Source: Auanema rhodensis (taxonomy: Eukaryota; Nematoda; Chromadorea; Rhabditida; Rhabditidae). From it: 64,000 nt of DNA. The notes beneath the pieces are model-generated. The model worked only from the letters and a program-made list of their open reading frames with translations. It did not search any database and was not told the DNA's origin. Location: the NCBI GenBank assembly GCA_964057225.1, contig OZ059900.1, positions 5,714,501 to 5,778,500 of the forward strand, read 5' to 3'. This document shows positions 1 to 18,820 of the stretch, piece after piece. Positions within the stretch are counted from its first letter, which is position 1, and the number at the start of each line of letters is the position of its first letter. Position numbers and translations under genes: made by a program.

Positions 1-3000
1 CCTAAAGTATTGTGGAACATTATCATGATGATATAGCCGGTCTAGTCAATTGAATTATTGTTCACATAATGACAGTTGTTCAGTCATTGAATCAACGACT
101 CAAGTTGTAATTTGAAGTTTACTATCTGCCAGTTGTTTCGGTTTTCTAGTCAATCGAGAGTTGAATAGATTCAGCAGCCGTTCAAATCACAGGCTTTGAC
201 AAAAAAAAATGTGACCAGAGAAAACATACTTGATAAATTGCAGGTTTCCCTTTTCAAAACTTCATGAACATTGTTGGCAAGTTATGAATTTATAAAGAGA
301 ATACTTAAAATATACATATAAAAATCTTGATGCGAACTTTTATTAAAAAATAATCTGAAAGTATCTCATGGGAAATATGAATAATACGTTTCCCTCAAAC
401 ATTTTCCATAAGAATATATTTTCTTAGATGCTAGCTATAATCATTTTATTGGGAAAAACAAAAATGTACAATGTTTGAATGAGATATGTCTTTAGCAACT
501 TAATTTGAAATAAAAGAAAAGGATCTCACTACTAATCAATTAGTTTTTTTTTTATTTTTTCACAGAAAGGAATTTGAAACATACGTACATACGTCAAGGA
601 GTATATGTATGTATATGCATCTATATTTTTATTTTGTTTTAAATATTCATTTAGAAACAAAAATGTATTTGTTTATCCTTTTTATTAATTTATATTATTA
701 TAACTATTTATATTATTATTATTTTGAAAAAAGGTTACGAAAGATGATTGGTATGAAGAATAGCAGCTTAGACTCATCGTATTCTTTACAACCTACCTTG
801 ACATCCTGCATCTGTTTTCTTCGCCACAATTTTCAAGATATATTATCCAATGATTTAGAAAATCATATTTTCTTTTTAGTACACGTTGTTACCTTAATAT
901 CTGATTAATAATGCATTTGCATAAATGCCATTTCAAAAAAGTTTCCCATGTAATTGATTAGACATATCGATTTTTATATTTCTTATCTTTTTTTTTTTCA
1001 TTTTTTTTTCATTTTTTTAATTTTCAGTTGCAAATCAAACACTCTTATTTTGCTTGAAATGCTTATATTTATGATATGATGCGAATATGATATAATTATC
1101 ATTTGATACTTAAATGCTAATTGAGCTATATTTCATGCCTAGTTTTATAACTTGCTCATTAAGCCATCTTCCCAAATATAGGATCACACGTCGTCTCATA
1201 ATCTTTTTCCTCTTGTTGCCATCAAACCACATATCTGTAATTTCAGTATGCCATAAGTGAAGAACACTTGAAAGGCTATGATCTTACTGCCGCCGATAAT
1301 TGAAATGTAAACATTTCCCGTGTCTCCTAATTGGAGCTCCTATTATTGCCCGTCTCGGCTTTCCACTGTCTTTTATCCAATTCACTATCGTTTGCTCTCT
1401 TTCACGTACAAACTTATTCGTGTGGCGTATACGCTTACGCCTATATTTCATTTAATATAGAAATAAAGAAATGTTCAGTACTTTTGTATAAAGACACCTA
1501 TTTTTCTAAAATTTGTCACCTTTAAGTTGAAACTTTTCATCAGATCGTTTTTACATATTTATCACTTGTATGTTCTTTTAAATTTCAACGCACGTGTACA
1601 TTAAACATTTGGTTTTATGAACTTCCACGCATATCATTTACAGCACATGGTTTGTCTTCTCTATTTTTGTATTCAACTAATTTCCTAACCCTATAAATTA
1701 CTTATTTATTTTTTATAAGTGTGGCTCAAAATATAAATAAAATTTTCAAATATAAAATTGAAAAAGAGTGAATATTAAATTTCTTCAGTCATTTTCCCAA
1801 CTTTTCTTAATAGAAGATAGAGTACTGCATACGTGTTGCTCCAAATTCTATGAGCTTCATATAGTAATTTTGCATATAAGTTAAACTTCGAATAGCTAGA
1901 CATGTCCAATTTGGCGCGGGTGGCCAAATAAATGACATGCAAATCACTTACTTCAAAGAATGACAACATTTATTCGCACATCATTCCTGTCTCTCGTTGG
2001 CTTCCGTTTCGTTCTTAAGGCACATCCACACGCACTACACAAAATCTTTGAATATGCTTTCGAATTGAAAAAAGATAATCATAAACCTCGTCTTGTAATT
2101 TTTATAAAAAATCTTATTTTTCTATAGTTTTCGGAAATGTTTCTTCGAAAATTTCGAGAACAATTCATAGTTATTAAGAACCCGGCAAAAGGTTAAACAA
2201 CAACAACATACAATATTAAAAAGATCGAAAGCATTCAGTATGTCTTTTAAGTAATTTCTTCATTGAAAACTACATATATATTCGTATTTTTTTTCGCATT
2301 TTCTCTTGCAGTAAATGTCATGAGAGTATCCAATTTATTCACGAAATATGATTCTCAATAGAAGATGGCAAAAGTTTCAAAAAAAAATTCTAAGATGTAA
2401 ATATTTTTCTTTGAACATAAGAAAAGGATATATTTCTTCTTCATCTATAAAATTTTGAAACTATGAAGTGTTGATCATATGCTTGTTTACTCTTTAATAT
2501 TCATTTGAAAGTAATGCTAAAAGTAAATAACTTCATTATATAGTCATATAATATAATATATAATAAAAAAGTACATTTAGATACAATTTTTAGAAGTTGG
2601 GACGAAATCCTTCATTTCCATAAGCTGAGATTTAACGTTGTCGTTAAATTTTCTCAACGCACTTAAAGCACATACTCCAATTGAACTGAGATAAAGCTGA
2701 TTCAATGAAAACTTTCAACAAAATCGTAGACTCATCGCATTTTTCTCTTTATGGGAACTTTATTGTCAAACAACTGGCAGTACATTTCTTTATCTGTTCG
2801 CACAGTTTTTTTCTTAAATCTTACTAGATTTTCCATTTTTCTTCGATTCATTAATAGTTCAGTTTTTTTACTCTTATTGTGTTTATATAAATAAAATTTA
2901 TTTCATAATTCTGGTGAATTTTTTCTTATTCAAAAAAATAAATGTTGATCTTACTTTCTCTAAAAGCTGATTTCTACGACTTGTGTCCTCATACAATTTC

Positions 3001-5121
3001 CTTTATTCTATCATGTAGCCGGAACTGAATGACGAGTATTCAAATGATAGCTTACGCTCGTGTAGTATATCGCATAAAAAGTTATAAACAAATGTTTTTT
3101 TTCTACAACATTATAAAGCTAAAGGATGATTTTTTTAAATTTAAACGTATTTCGCAAAGTTGCAATTTTTCTGAGTTTAACAACTATAAATGATTGTTAC
3201 AATCTTAAATCTGATTTCATGTGTGCTTTCAATTCAAAAGAATGGCATATTTAGAAAAAATTCCGCATCTTAAAAAAATAATTCAAATTGAAATGTTTCA
3301 CGGATTCCAGATCTACTACTAAACTTTACATTTAGATTTAAGAAGCAATTCTAAAGAATATACTTCTCAAGTATCAAATTCTAAGTAAAGCTTTATCGCA
3401 TTCAAAAAAAATTTGACTTTTGAATTGAATTTAAATGAGATTCTCATAATTTTACTGGATAAGAGCATGCAATTTTAATGATATCACAATTGCTTTTCCT
3501 CAATTTCATCTCGTAATACATTTTATAGATTACTTTACTTCAATTAGCTAATTAACTGTTTGACGATGACATCTTCATTTTCTCAGTATCCCTTTCATTT
3601 TGCTTTATTCTCTGTATTCGCATAATACTTCACTCAAATTTTATTTTTTTTATTTCTCCAAGTTCACTCTCTCCATTTTTACTATATGTTGGCACGTTCT
3701 TCTACTTTTGTTGGAAGTCATGTTTACTCACCGTACACTATATTCTCTACTATAGCTTTTTTTCCCATCATCTTCTTATTTCTCACGTTCTCTCACGCAG
3801 TTTTCAACCGCCTTCTTTTGTGTTATCTCTAACAAGCTTTTTTCGAAATACTTTTTCATTATAATTCCTCTGTTTTCACGTGCACTTCAAAATCATTCAA
3901 TTATTTATTTATATTCTTTCATCTCCTTTTTTCAGTACTTCAAAATTCTTTCTTTTTTTTTTGAAGAAAAGAGATATATATCAATATCGATATCACATCC
4001 CGAATTATAGCAAATCTTTTCCGTTCATTTTGCAACAATTTTCTTATTGTTATTAACCGAATATATTATTAGCGCAATTGCTTCATTATAAAATCATGTG
4101 CATACGTTCATGTTGAAGCCTATCGGATTTCAGTAGTTTTACAGACATAATGTTAATGATAGCTAAACTTTATTCTGTTTTTTTAAAGACTGATGTTTTC
4201 TATTTTTTGCAAGTTTTAGTAATAGATTTCATACTTGTATCACATCAAGTCCGTCTTGAGTCGGCAATAAATAGTCATCCTCACTTGTAAAAGAAGCCGC
4301 TCTTTACTTCCTGTTAGCTGGCGCATTTCATTCCGTTCGTTTCCCTTGATTTAAGTTAAGTAATCCAAAAAAGAATAAATGTTCATTTTTACTTCTATAT
4401 TGTACGCTTGTTTTCTTAATTTGCGTTTTTTCTATATCCTTCGACTTTTTCTGTTTTCAGCTTTTCAGCTTTTCAAAATGTAAATAGAGAGTATTATTTA
4501 ATGAATCAATTGAAAATCCACTATTATCCTTACATTCAATTTAAGTTAGAGTAGGATATGAAATATCTTCATCTGAAGAAGTCATGAAATTTGCCAGAAT
4601 TTTTCTTACTCAGTACTCATGCATACCTCTCGTGTTGGAATTCGTTTTCAGAATATCATTAGATTCTATTTCTTTTTGTTGGTTTCTATGTTCCTCTATG
4701 CTTTTAATGATCTCTTATACCGATTATTTCTTTTCAACTATCTCAATACTCTTTTAATATTTTATACTAGCACACTTTCTCTTTGTTCTTGATCAACTAA
4801 CATCTCTCTACTAACTGCGTTTATCAGTTTTCTCTCTATTCTATCCCGCATCTCTCTATCTCATTTGAGCTCACTTATATTCATATTCTTTTTTTTTTCG
4901 CCAATGGTGGTCTTTTTTTCCTTTTTATCCACTTTCATACTTTTGATGCTCTTGCAGGCCATTCGCTTTTTCAAATTCTCGAGAGTCATATAGCTCAGCT
5001 CTAGTTCTAGCTCTCAATCCCGCTGAACAAGTCGTTTGTTCTTGTTGCTCCTCAATATTGTTAGATTAGCTTTCAACATGCAACAACTATTATTTTAGGT
5101 TCACAGTCAGTTAAACTGACT
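1..5121. other. Intergenic DNA upstream of the glutamate receptor gene
   Basis: No exon chain or RNA gene could be supported here. Open frames at 609-908, 1331-1525 and 1775-1969 (minus) are AT-rich, low in complexity and resemble no family. From about 3560 to 4990 the plus strand is strongly pyrimidine-rich, with many TTTCT/TCTCT words. The segment probably holds the promoter and regulatory DNA of the receptor gene at 5122, but no specific element was identified. Confidence 0.6.
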
Positions 5122-10150
<5,029 letters not shown>

Positions 10151-10512
10151 ACGGAACCCTTTCTAAACAATACACGGACACAGTTTTATGGAATGATAAT
10201 GACCCTTCACATACTTTGTTAATATAATTTCTGTCTTCACTGCATTTTCACAGTAGTTTTATTCCTCACATATCTTCCGCACATATTTTATTTCCACACT
10301 TTCTTGTGCAATGGGCTTGTACTATTGTAAAACCTGATCTCATTCTTTTTTATAATAATTACATACAGATTTGTTATTATATGTATAACTTATTATTGCA
10401 AAACTAATTGATGATTTTGCTATTTTTATTATAACTATACTTGTTTATATTCAGATTGGTTTAAGATGCTTATAGCAATGATCTCGTGCAGTGCTTCCAT
10501 ATTATATTTCAC

Positions 10513-10518
10513 AATAAA
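10513..10518 (+). terminator. Poly(A) signal of the glutamate receptor gene
   Basis: AATAAA lies about 360 bp past the mgl-1 stop codon. It is the best candidate 3'-end signal before the convergent SEC3-like gene. Confidence 0.5.
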
Positions 10519-10559
10519 TACTTGAATACCTTATACGTTTTTTCCAAAATACAAAAATC

Positions 10560-10565
10560 TTTATT
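10560..10565 (-). terminator. Poly(A) signal of the SEC3-like paralogue
   Basis: AATAAA on the minus strand, about 110 bp past the stop of the minus-strand gene. It sits less than 60 bp from the plus-strand signal of the convergent receptor gene. Confidence 0.5.
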
Positions 10566-10673
10566 GAAGTAACATTAAATATTTTAACACAGTTAAATAT
10601 AAATATGAAAATATGTCTATATTCTTCGTAGTTTAAAGTTAGATAAAATACGATAAAAATTAGATATACTAGA

Positions 10674-13600
10674 TTAGGTTTGAAAAGCGTCAGCTTGTAT
10701 CGCCCTCAAAACTTGAATAACATCGAATATAGAGAAATCAAAGACTATATTTTTATCCGAATAATTATTCACTAATATCATATGGAAAAATTCCATTTGT
10801 TTTACAAATAGGTCCTGAAATAAATATTTTTGTAGTTTAATATTTGATATAAAATATTGATATTACTTCTACTTCTTTCCATGCTGTGTTCAAAGTATAT
10901 CTCGAAGTTCCCAAATGTTTTTCAAGTTTTCTAAAAGATCGTTTGGCACATCTATCAAAAAATGTTAAAGTATAATTGTCCACAATCTGAATAGTTGAAA
11001 TAAATGATTAAACAAATTAAATTACCTGTTTGAGACGGCACGATTCAAACTTTGGGTTTTTACTGACATCATCTACGTTGTCGTAGAAAACCGCACAGTA
11101 AATATCATGGAAGATGCTCTAAAGCAATTCGAGCCTATTACATGAACATTCTGCATTATGCGTATTTTACCACTATATTATCGTAATGTTCTCCCCAGTC
11201 TTCCGTTACAAATCTGAGAATATGAGTTTCTTTCTCCTTTTTCAGATAAAGTTTCATTTCGAAGAGGCAGCTGAACTTGAACTCACAAATAATCACTAAA
11301 TATTGAAATTATTCAAAAATTTTTTTCTTGGTACCATAGATTTGATTATAATTTTGATATATAATCAAACTATTAAGATCCCGGTTCTTGAGGCTATTCA
11401 AATAGTTAGATATACCGGCAAGAAGACTTTTGCCTAGAGTCTTATACCTTAATTAGAATTATTTATTTCAGAAATTGCAAAAAATCTTACCATGTATCAA
11501 TGAAAGACCGATCATTGCAATCTTTCAACAAATCTTCTGCTGCTGTGAGAAAATCATTGAATCTTTTAACAACTGGAAGTATTCCCTTTTCAAGCGTTTT
11601 TTTCAAATTCATTTCAGAATATATTGTTTTCTCATTAACCTAAAAATAATATGCACTCAGTAATGATTCTGCGAAGCTAACCAGAAACTTTTCTAATCTT
11701 TTTTTTAAGGATTTTTCCAATCTCTTGAAATAAACAAGAGCAATTGAAAATGAATTACCAGCGTTAAAGCATTGATCAGTAACGTATGAATATATTGCAA
11801 GTATATTGCTAAAAATGTTGCATAAACTAATAGCCGATTGCTTTTTACCCTGGAAAATGTTTGCATATATCGTCAACCAAAATTTCGAGATGGTCTTCCA
11901 TAACATCAAAGATCTTATGGAAAAGTAGTCTGTTTTCGTTTCCCACTTCTTCATTCTGTTCTCCTAAACATACTAATTGGCTATGAAGCTTTCATATGTG
12001 AAGAACCGTCAATAAAATCCTCAACTCGTTCTTGCACTATATCTTCCATATCTTTTTTAACAGTGTGAAAGTAAAAGTTTTGTTCTTGTTCCAAAGCTCT
12101 CACTAACTTATCCGATACAGTTGCAAAGAACTAAAAACAGTTAAAATGACTTTAAAAAATTGAATATTTACCCAAAGAACTTCATCGAATCTGCCTGGAA
12201 TATCAGAAATCAATGAACTACTTTCATGTGCTAAATTCATTGAATATTGATTGAAAAACTGGAGAAATGGTTAAACTTACACTTAGATACTTTCCATTGT
12301 TTAATTTCTAATGTACATTGATCAAAAAATGTTTTCAAAAGTACGGTGTACAAAGCTTTTGTTCCTCGAACATAGCTTTCTAATAGTCGATGATAACACT
12401 TAGGCCTATTAAATTGAAGAGATGTTACATATGATATGATGTATTCATGTACTTGTTTATTTTAAGCCATCCAATTAAATCCGATAGAGATATGATAGAC
12501 TCAAAACGATCAGTTTGATATAAAATATTCTGCCAATCAACATCGAGTTTGGCTGTTATTCCCTGAAATAGTTATTGAGAAATTATTGTGATTGTAAGTT
12601 TTAGTTATGTACACAATTTCTGAAAACGGTGCAGATATAGTTGGTGATTCGATCAGCGAACATTTCCATCAGCTGTTCCAAGTTTTTACGGCATTCCTTG
12701 TACGACTCCATGTTTGATAAAAAATCAGGTAAGGGTGCTTTTAAAAAATTGGATATTTCCCAAGCATCTTCAGCATATGTAGGAAAGCTGTAAAGACCAA
12801 ATTAATTATATACTAAACTACAATTTTACTTTTTGCATTCTTGAAGCAAAATGACTTCAAATGATTTGACCTTATCTTCACTGATTGTACCCAAATGATG
12901 CAAATAGTTCTAAACAACTTTGTTTTTATTGATAATTTTTATAAACTAAATCAGACTATAAGTACAAGCTGTAGACGTTCCAAATTCTCATTGCGCACCT
13001 CTTCTTGATGATCCAGTTGCCAACCAGCATTCATTCTCATATTCTTTAGATGCTTATTTCTAATACATATTTTTAATTTTAAAACTTACCATTTCAAACT
13101 CATCTCCAAATTCCAGTATTTCTTCCGCAACGGGATGAAATTCTTGCAAAACTTCCTTACTAAGTTTGGCTGTACGAACTGCTGCACGCAGTTGATCACC
13201 GTCATGCCCAAACAGTATGTTGTATACATCATAATCGAAGGAATCCACACATTCAAAAAGGAACTAGAACATTGTACAATAAAGATCACACGGCTCAGTT
13301 TATGCAACTTTTTCCATTGATGTAGCATCCTCTAAACATAAATTATGCTTCTTCATTATTTCCAGAAAATTGTTCTCCTCTTCCTTGCTTAATTTCTACA
13401 ATTATGTATTATGAATTTATGCATAGATCAGTAGTTACATTCTCCTTTCTCAAAATTTGTTTTTGCATCTTGTCCGACATATAAGGTAGAACTAGTTTAT
13501 AAAAGCTTTCAGTTTGAGCAGCAACTAACAGTTTCACTTTGTTGCTCTCTTTGGAATCAGCTTCAGAAGCTTTCGTTTCTTCCTCTTTTTTATTTTCCTG

Positions 13601-13725
13601 AACAATAATTTTCATGAATGTTTTAAAAAGTTAATTACTTCTAAATCACTTGGATTCAATCGGAAAGTATTCATCCAATCGTTGTAAGGCTGATCGGAGT
13701 TGTTCGTCGTATTTTGCTTAAACAT
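10674..13725 (-). CDS. SEC3/EXOC1-like paralogue lacking the N-terminal PH region
   Basis: A gene of about 19 exons encoding roughly 750 residues that aligns along almost its whole length with the neighbouring sec-3. Paired segments include SKEEENNFLEIMKKHNL with [32 protein letters not shown] with [16 protein letters not shown], and KLEKHLGTSRYTLNTAWKE with [19 protein letters not shown]. Introns fall at matching places. Every exon I could trace is open and in frame, so this looks like an expressed gene rather than a pseudogene. It starts at MFKQNTTNN with a short Lys/Glu-rich N-terminus. The three exons that encode the PIP2/Rho-binding PH region of sec-3 have no counterpart. An acceptor-like AG lies about 13 nt before the ATG, compatible with trans-splicing. 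By homology it may join or modify the exocyst, which tethers secretory vesicles; that role is inferred. The C-terminal end differs from the conserved SSIAQxH of true SEC3. Confidence 0.82.
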
Positions 13726-14480
13726 TCGGATATAGTGCTGAAGCTATTATGACCTACTTCATTTGTTACTACTCTTGTGCTTCTTCGAAAGTTTAGAGTT
13801 TTAAAAACTCTAGAGGTGGTACGTTTTAAATAGGTAGACATTCAGAGAGCAGAAATATGCAGACAATAAAAATCGTCGACGGAGGGCAGAACATTTTCCT
13901 AATCATTACTGACTCAATTTCAAAAAATTCAACAAAAGCTTCGTCATGTTTACATATTTTTATTAATTGACCTTTCTATTTCACCAAATTCAATTGTTCT
14001 ACACGGACTAATGATAACATAAGTATTTGTCGCCGAAAAGAATTTACGAAAAAAACAATAACATTCGAAGTTCATTTTGAAGCTGTCTCATATCTTCAGC
14101 ATTTTTAATAAAAGGTCAATAAACATCGATTCAGCCAGCGCTGTCTTTGTTAAAAAATTTTATTGAAAGAATTGGTATATTAGTATATTACCTAATATTC
14201 CCTACATATAGACAAGCTCAATCATTGAAAGTTAATCTCACTGAGTTATAAGTATATTAAAACAAACACAGGATTAATAAAAAATAAATAGTTATATCAC
14301 AGGCCAAAGCAAAAATTTCTAATAATCACAATGTAAATAAATATTTGATTCTGGATATAGAAGCATTTACATCACCAAGGAATCTCACACAAAAAAAAAG
14401 ATAATACAGCAAAAAATGATTTGAAACGTATATTACAACTTTTAAAGGAATGCTTCTCATGCATATTAATTCTAAATATC
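13726..14480. other. Spacer between the two SEC3-family genes
   Basis: No coding exon was found in this 755 bp interval. A minus-strand AATAAA (14159-14164) can serve as the sec-3 3'-end signal. The rest presumably holds the sec-3 3' UTR and the promoter or trans-splice site of the paralogue. Confidence 0.5.
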
Positions 14481-17400
14481 TTAATGTTGTTGAGCAATAC
14501 TAGAAAAGAATGATAATATATCGTTGATAGATACATCTAAATCTACTTTAGCACCCGGATAACAATCAGCCATTATATTTTGATAGCCTTGTAACTGTTT
14601 AATAAACTGATCCTGAACGTTTAATTTGAGATAATAGTTTGTTTCTTTATAAATAACCTGTATTTCTCTCCAAACAACTTGAAGTAGAGACGAATTTTCG
14701 CCAAGATGTTTTTCCAATTTTTTATATTGAAGTTCTAAGCCTTTTTTTACTTCTTTGGCTGGATATTGACTGATCACCTATAATTGAAATAGTTGTGAAT
14801 GAATTAAAAATGTTCTTATCAATACTTTCTTTAACTCTGGTCTACTGAACTGAGGCTGGTAGGAGATTTCTTCGGGTCTTATTCCACCGAATGTTATAGC
14901 ATTTGCAATATTTTCAAAGAAAATCTAAAGAAATATGTTCAAAGAATATCGTTTCTAATAAAGACTCACATTTACTTTTTCCAATGGTTTACCGAGACTA
15001 TCTCGAACATAGTTCATAATTTGTTCTTCTTTCTCTTTTTTTGCTAGCTTTCTCATGTCATCTAAGCAACTAAGTTTTAATTCCGAAAGCGTAACTGAAA
15101 TGTAATCTATTGATTGTTGGCACCTTATTGATTCTCACGATATAACTGATGGTAATTTTCGAATAGTACTACGCAAGCGGGTGATTTGCTATTTGGATGC
15201 AAAGCCACTTTTTGAATTCCATCAATGACACTCCGACATAACAGTGAGTACCTAAGACAAGCATTTTTTCCAAACGGTTTACTTTGATTTACCATTTTTC
15301 AATATCTGCACGCCTTTCTACATCTTTGAATATTACTTCAGCGTTGAATACAAAAGCTTGAAAACGACCAATATTAGGTAAGATTCCAACCCGAACTCGT
15401 TTTGTTAGTTTGATATCAGTATAAACTCTTCGTTCGGTTTCCTATAACAATACTCAATTATGTAAATCCTTTTGGGTGTTTATAGTTGTACCATGAATAT
15501 ATCAAATTGACGCTTGACAAGTACAACTAAAGTGCCAAATGTGACGGCGAAATAAGATCCGGAATCTTGGGGTGCTAATATTTTCTTAGAAAGAATGACA
15601 AACAATACCAATACATTACTATAAATGATGTTCAAATTATTTTGTTCAGAATTATTGAACCTGGAATTTTGTTTACAAATGGCATCTGCAAACTTTCTGA
15701 GATGATCATTTAATGAATCGAACAGGGGCGACATCATGGCTCGCACTTGTTCATTTATCATTTTTTCAACATTGCGACTTCCTAAATGCATTTTGCTAAC
15801 GTGATGAAATATATTGATAAGATTATTGAAACCTAATATAGAACTATCACCAGATCCGGTTGAAGCGACTTCGGCCTGCATTAAGAGTTCAGTTGTTATA
15901 TGGAAAAATCGAAGACAGAATTTTTGTTCTCTGTCTACAACAGGGCCAAGCTCTCCAAGTACTGTTTCAATCAACTAAAAAAATATTCATGAGTAAGATA
16001 AACGAAAGTAGTACCACTTTTGCAATATCTTCGAATTCACTTGGAAGATCGGCTACATTGATGCTACTAGCAGTAGAAAGCTTTGCGGTATTAATGCTTT
16101 CTATAAGCCAATGTTATTATAACAAAGGTGAATTTATTATAATGGCATTACCTGATCTTTTATAATTCAGTTTGTTAATTTCAATATGAAGTTGATCAAA
16201 AAATTGATCAAACAATTTCTTATACAAAAGCTTGGTAGCATCAACGTATCGTTGTATAACCGCATTATACGGAGCAGGCCTGCAAAGATTAATTTTTATT
16301 TACTTGTGCATTTTGATTTCTAAGTACTTGTTAACTTTGAGCCAACTAACTAATTCCGATAAAGGAGATAATGCATGGAAACGTTGAGATTGTTTAGGTA
16401 TACTTAATGAATGCCAATCAGAAACCATTGAAATATCATTCTAAATAGTATCATACATTAATAATTTAAAAGTTATAACGAAATACCAAGTTATTAAATA
16501 AAGCAGAAAGATGAGATACGAGTCGATCAACAAAAAGGTCAGTTATTTCTACTAAATTGCTGCGATCCTGATAAGATTTCATGTTCAATAATGGTCTCGA
16601 GAAACGGCCATTCCAAAACTGTGAGACAGCACGGGCAGCTTCTGCACACATAGCTATGCTGTAAGTAGATTATTAAATTAATATCAGGTTATAAATCACC
16701 TTCGAGAATCATCAAAACGAGAAGCCTCTAACGTACGGATATGATCTTCTGTGACAGCATCTAGACCAGCAATATATTCCTAAATGATCACGTGAAAAGT
16801 AGTAGGTTTAGTATTGTACAAACAGATAGTTCTTCTCTAAGTCTTTCTTTGTTTTTTCTTTCAACCACTGCAAGTGAATCCTTTTCTTCCATCAACTCAA
16901 AACTATTTCGTACATCCTGAAGTAGCATGTCAATGTACAATCATCATTACAAATTCTTACCAAGAAAATGTCATCACATCTTTTTAAATTCTTTTCCAAT
17001 TTATCCACTTCGTCTACAGCTCCATTGAGCGATGTTAGTAATTTGTTCACAGCCGTTTCACACCCTAACATTGAATTGATGTTAGCTCCATCCAATGATT
17101 GTAAGTGATTCGATAGTATCTGCAAAAGAAAAACAATTCAACAACTTCAAAAAGATGTCATTCAACCTCGGATAGAACATCAGCATCTCCAACAGTTAAA
17201 TTATTTTTTTCAAGTAATGCTCGAAAATCTGCTTCTTCTCTAGCAGTTATGGGCTAAAACAAGAAATTATCAAATACACTTCTGATATCATTGTTACCTG
17301 ATAATTCTGATGAGAATGCTCATTAGTTGTATCATCGTGGTCAAATGCTATGATTATATTCTCCTTTGAATCAACTGGTAAGGATACATTACAGAAATCA

Positions 17401-17930
17401 GGCATCTGTACAGGCAAGTAATGTGATGCAGTCTATAGCACAAACGGATTAGGATCTGATATCTTATGTTATAATATACTCGATATAGTTCACGTATAAA
17501 TTCTTCTTTTTCTTCAACTGTCGCTGCTACAACAGCACACGTTCTATCATTAAATGTTATTAAAAAATCGGGAATCGCCTATAATAAATTACAAAAAATT
17601 AAAAAATATATTCATGAAATACTTTTTTAGGATTGACGCCATCGATGCCACGCAATTCTCGTAAATTATATCGATCTTTCTTCTTATAAGTATCATCTCT
17701 GTCAGCTCTGACAAAATACAATCGCACCGATATTGGATGTTCAATAGTAACTACAATAATCTTGTATTTAAATGAGGCATAATGCTCTGTTATTCCCTAC
17801 CAGCTATACATAAAAATGTCGGCCGCTTTTTCTTCTTACCATCAACTTTTACTAGCTGAATCATTGTGTGAAGCCGCTCATCATCAGCTTGAAAAAGCTG
17901 TCTTTGTAATTCTTTTCTTATGGCCGACAT
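14481..17930 (-). CDS. sec-3: Exocyst complex component 1 (SEC3)
   Basis: Encodes the SEC3/EXOC1 subunit of the octameric exocyst, which tethers post-Golgi vesicles to the plasma membrane before SNARE fusion. Translation starts at [20 protein letters not shown], and an acceptor-like TTGCAG lies just upstream of the ATG. The first three exons (17930 down to about 17470) give the N-terminal PH-like PIP2/Rho-GTPase-binding region ([33 protein letters not shown]). A coiled-coil region follows ([27 protein letters not shown]), then the long helical-rod exons. The largest of these is 15492-15974. The C-terminus ([35 protein letters not shown]) is the SEC3 signature and matches the human end closely. 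Length is roughly 830 residues, near the usual 850-900. A second SEC3-like gene follows in the same orientation 755 bp downstream. Confidence 0.92.
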
Positions 17931-18820
17931 GCTGCAATAATTTGAGTGAAATCATTCATATCAATTATTCAGCAATAATTCACAAATAAAGACAATAAAC
18001 GATTACAATCGATTTTCTAAATATAAAAGGTTTTTTTCGACACTTGAGAAGCACTAAAAGATTAGTGTATATCGCCAGCTGCATTTCTTTTTGTTCGTTC
18101 ACATAAGAACCTAATTAGGATAAGAAGCACATCTGTGCTGGACTAACGATGATTGGTACCCATATAAATCTTCGACTCATCATCTTGAGGGGCACACGCA
18201 TATACTTATAGCTAAAATGCATGCAATAACAACACCCAGCCTGCATTTTGATTGTTTTTTACGACAGGTCAGCATATCGATCAATTTTGAAATCGTACAG
18301 ATTACAAATAAAAGAAAAGGCAGAGATAACAGTGGCTAAGAAACCGCTGAAACAGATAAGAGTGTTCTTATTATGCAAAAATGTTTATTTAATCCTTCAT
18401 ATATGAACATAGATGCAGCTAAAGAGAAATTGTTAAAAAATCGCAAAATAGCAAGAATCTGTTTGTGAAATGTATCAGCATGTTGCAAAACAACTTTTCC
18501 AGGTCTGGATACATAAAATCTGATACACATCAGGAATAAAAAACAATACAACAGATGAGTGTAGTAGCAAATTAATCCCATCCTACTTAACATAGATTTC
18601 AAAAAAGGCAGTCAAAAAAACTTATACAATATTTGATTAGAATAAGAAAAAGAAAGCGTAGAGGATAAGGCAGCAAACTTTATCTCTTTTACGAAATTAT
18701 ACAGTTTTGTGAGATGAAAACAATAATGCAATAACTAAGCTGACAGCAATGACGAATGATTGTTTAAACGATTTTGACTTCTTCTTCCAAAAGTATTTCT
18801 GTAAGTATATGCAGCAGTTT
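17931..18820. other. Intergenic DNA between SKP1 and sec-3
   Basis: No exon chain was found. A minus-strand AATAAA (18384-18389) about 430 bp beyond the SKP1 stop may be its poly(A) signal. The part near 17940-18300 is likely sec-3 promoter or 5' DNA. The open frames here (18336-18602 minus, and the start of 18749-19051 plus) look like chance or antisense frames. Confidence 0.5.

Noticed and set aside
609..908. 99-codon open frame on the plus strand
   Set aside because: Dominated by Tyr, Phe, Leu and Asn from AT-rich DNA, with no family resemblance and no splice context.
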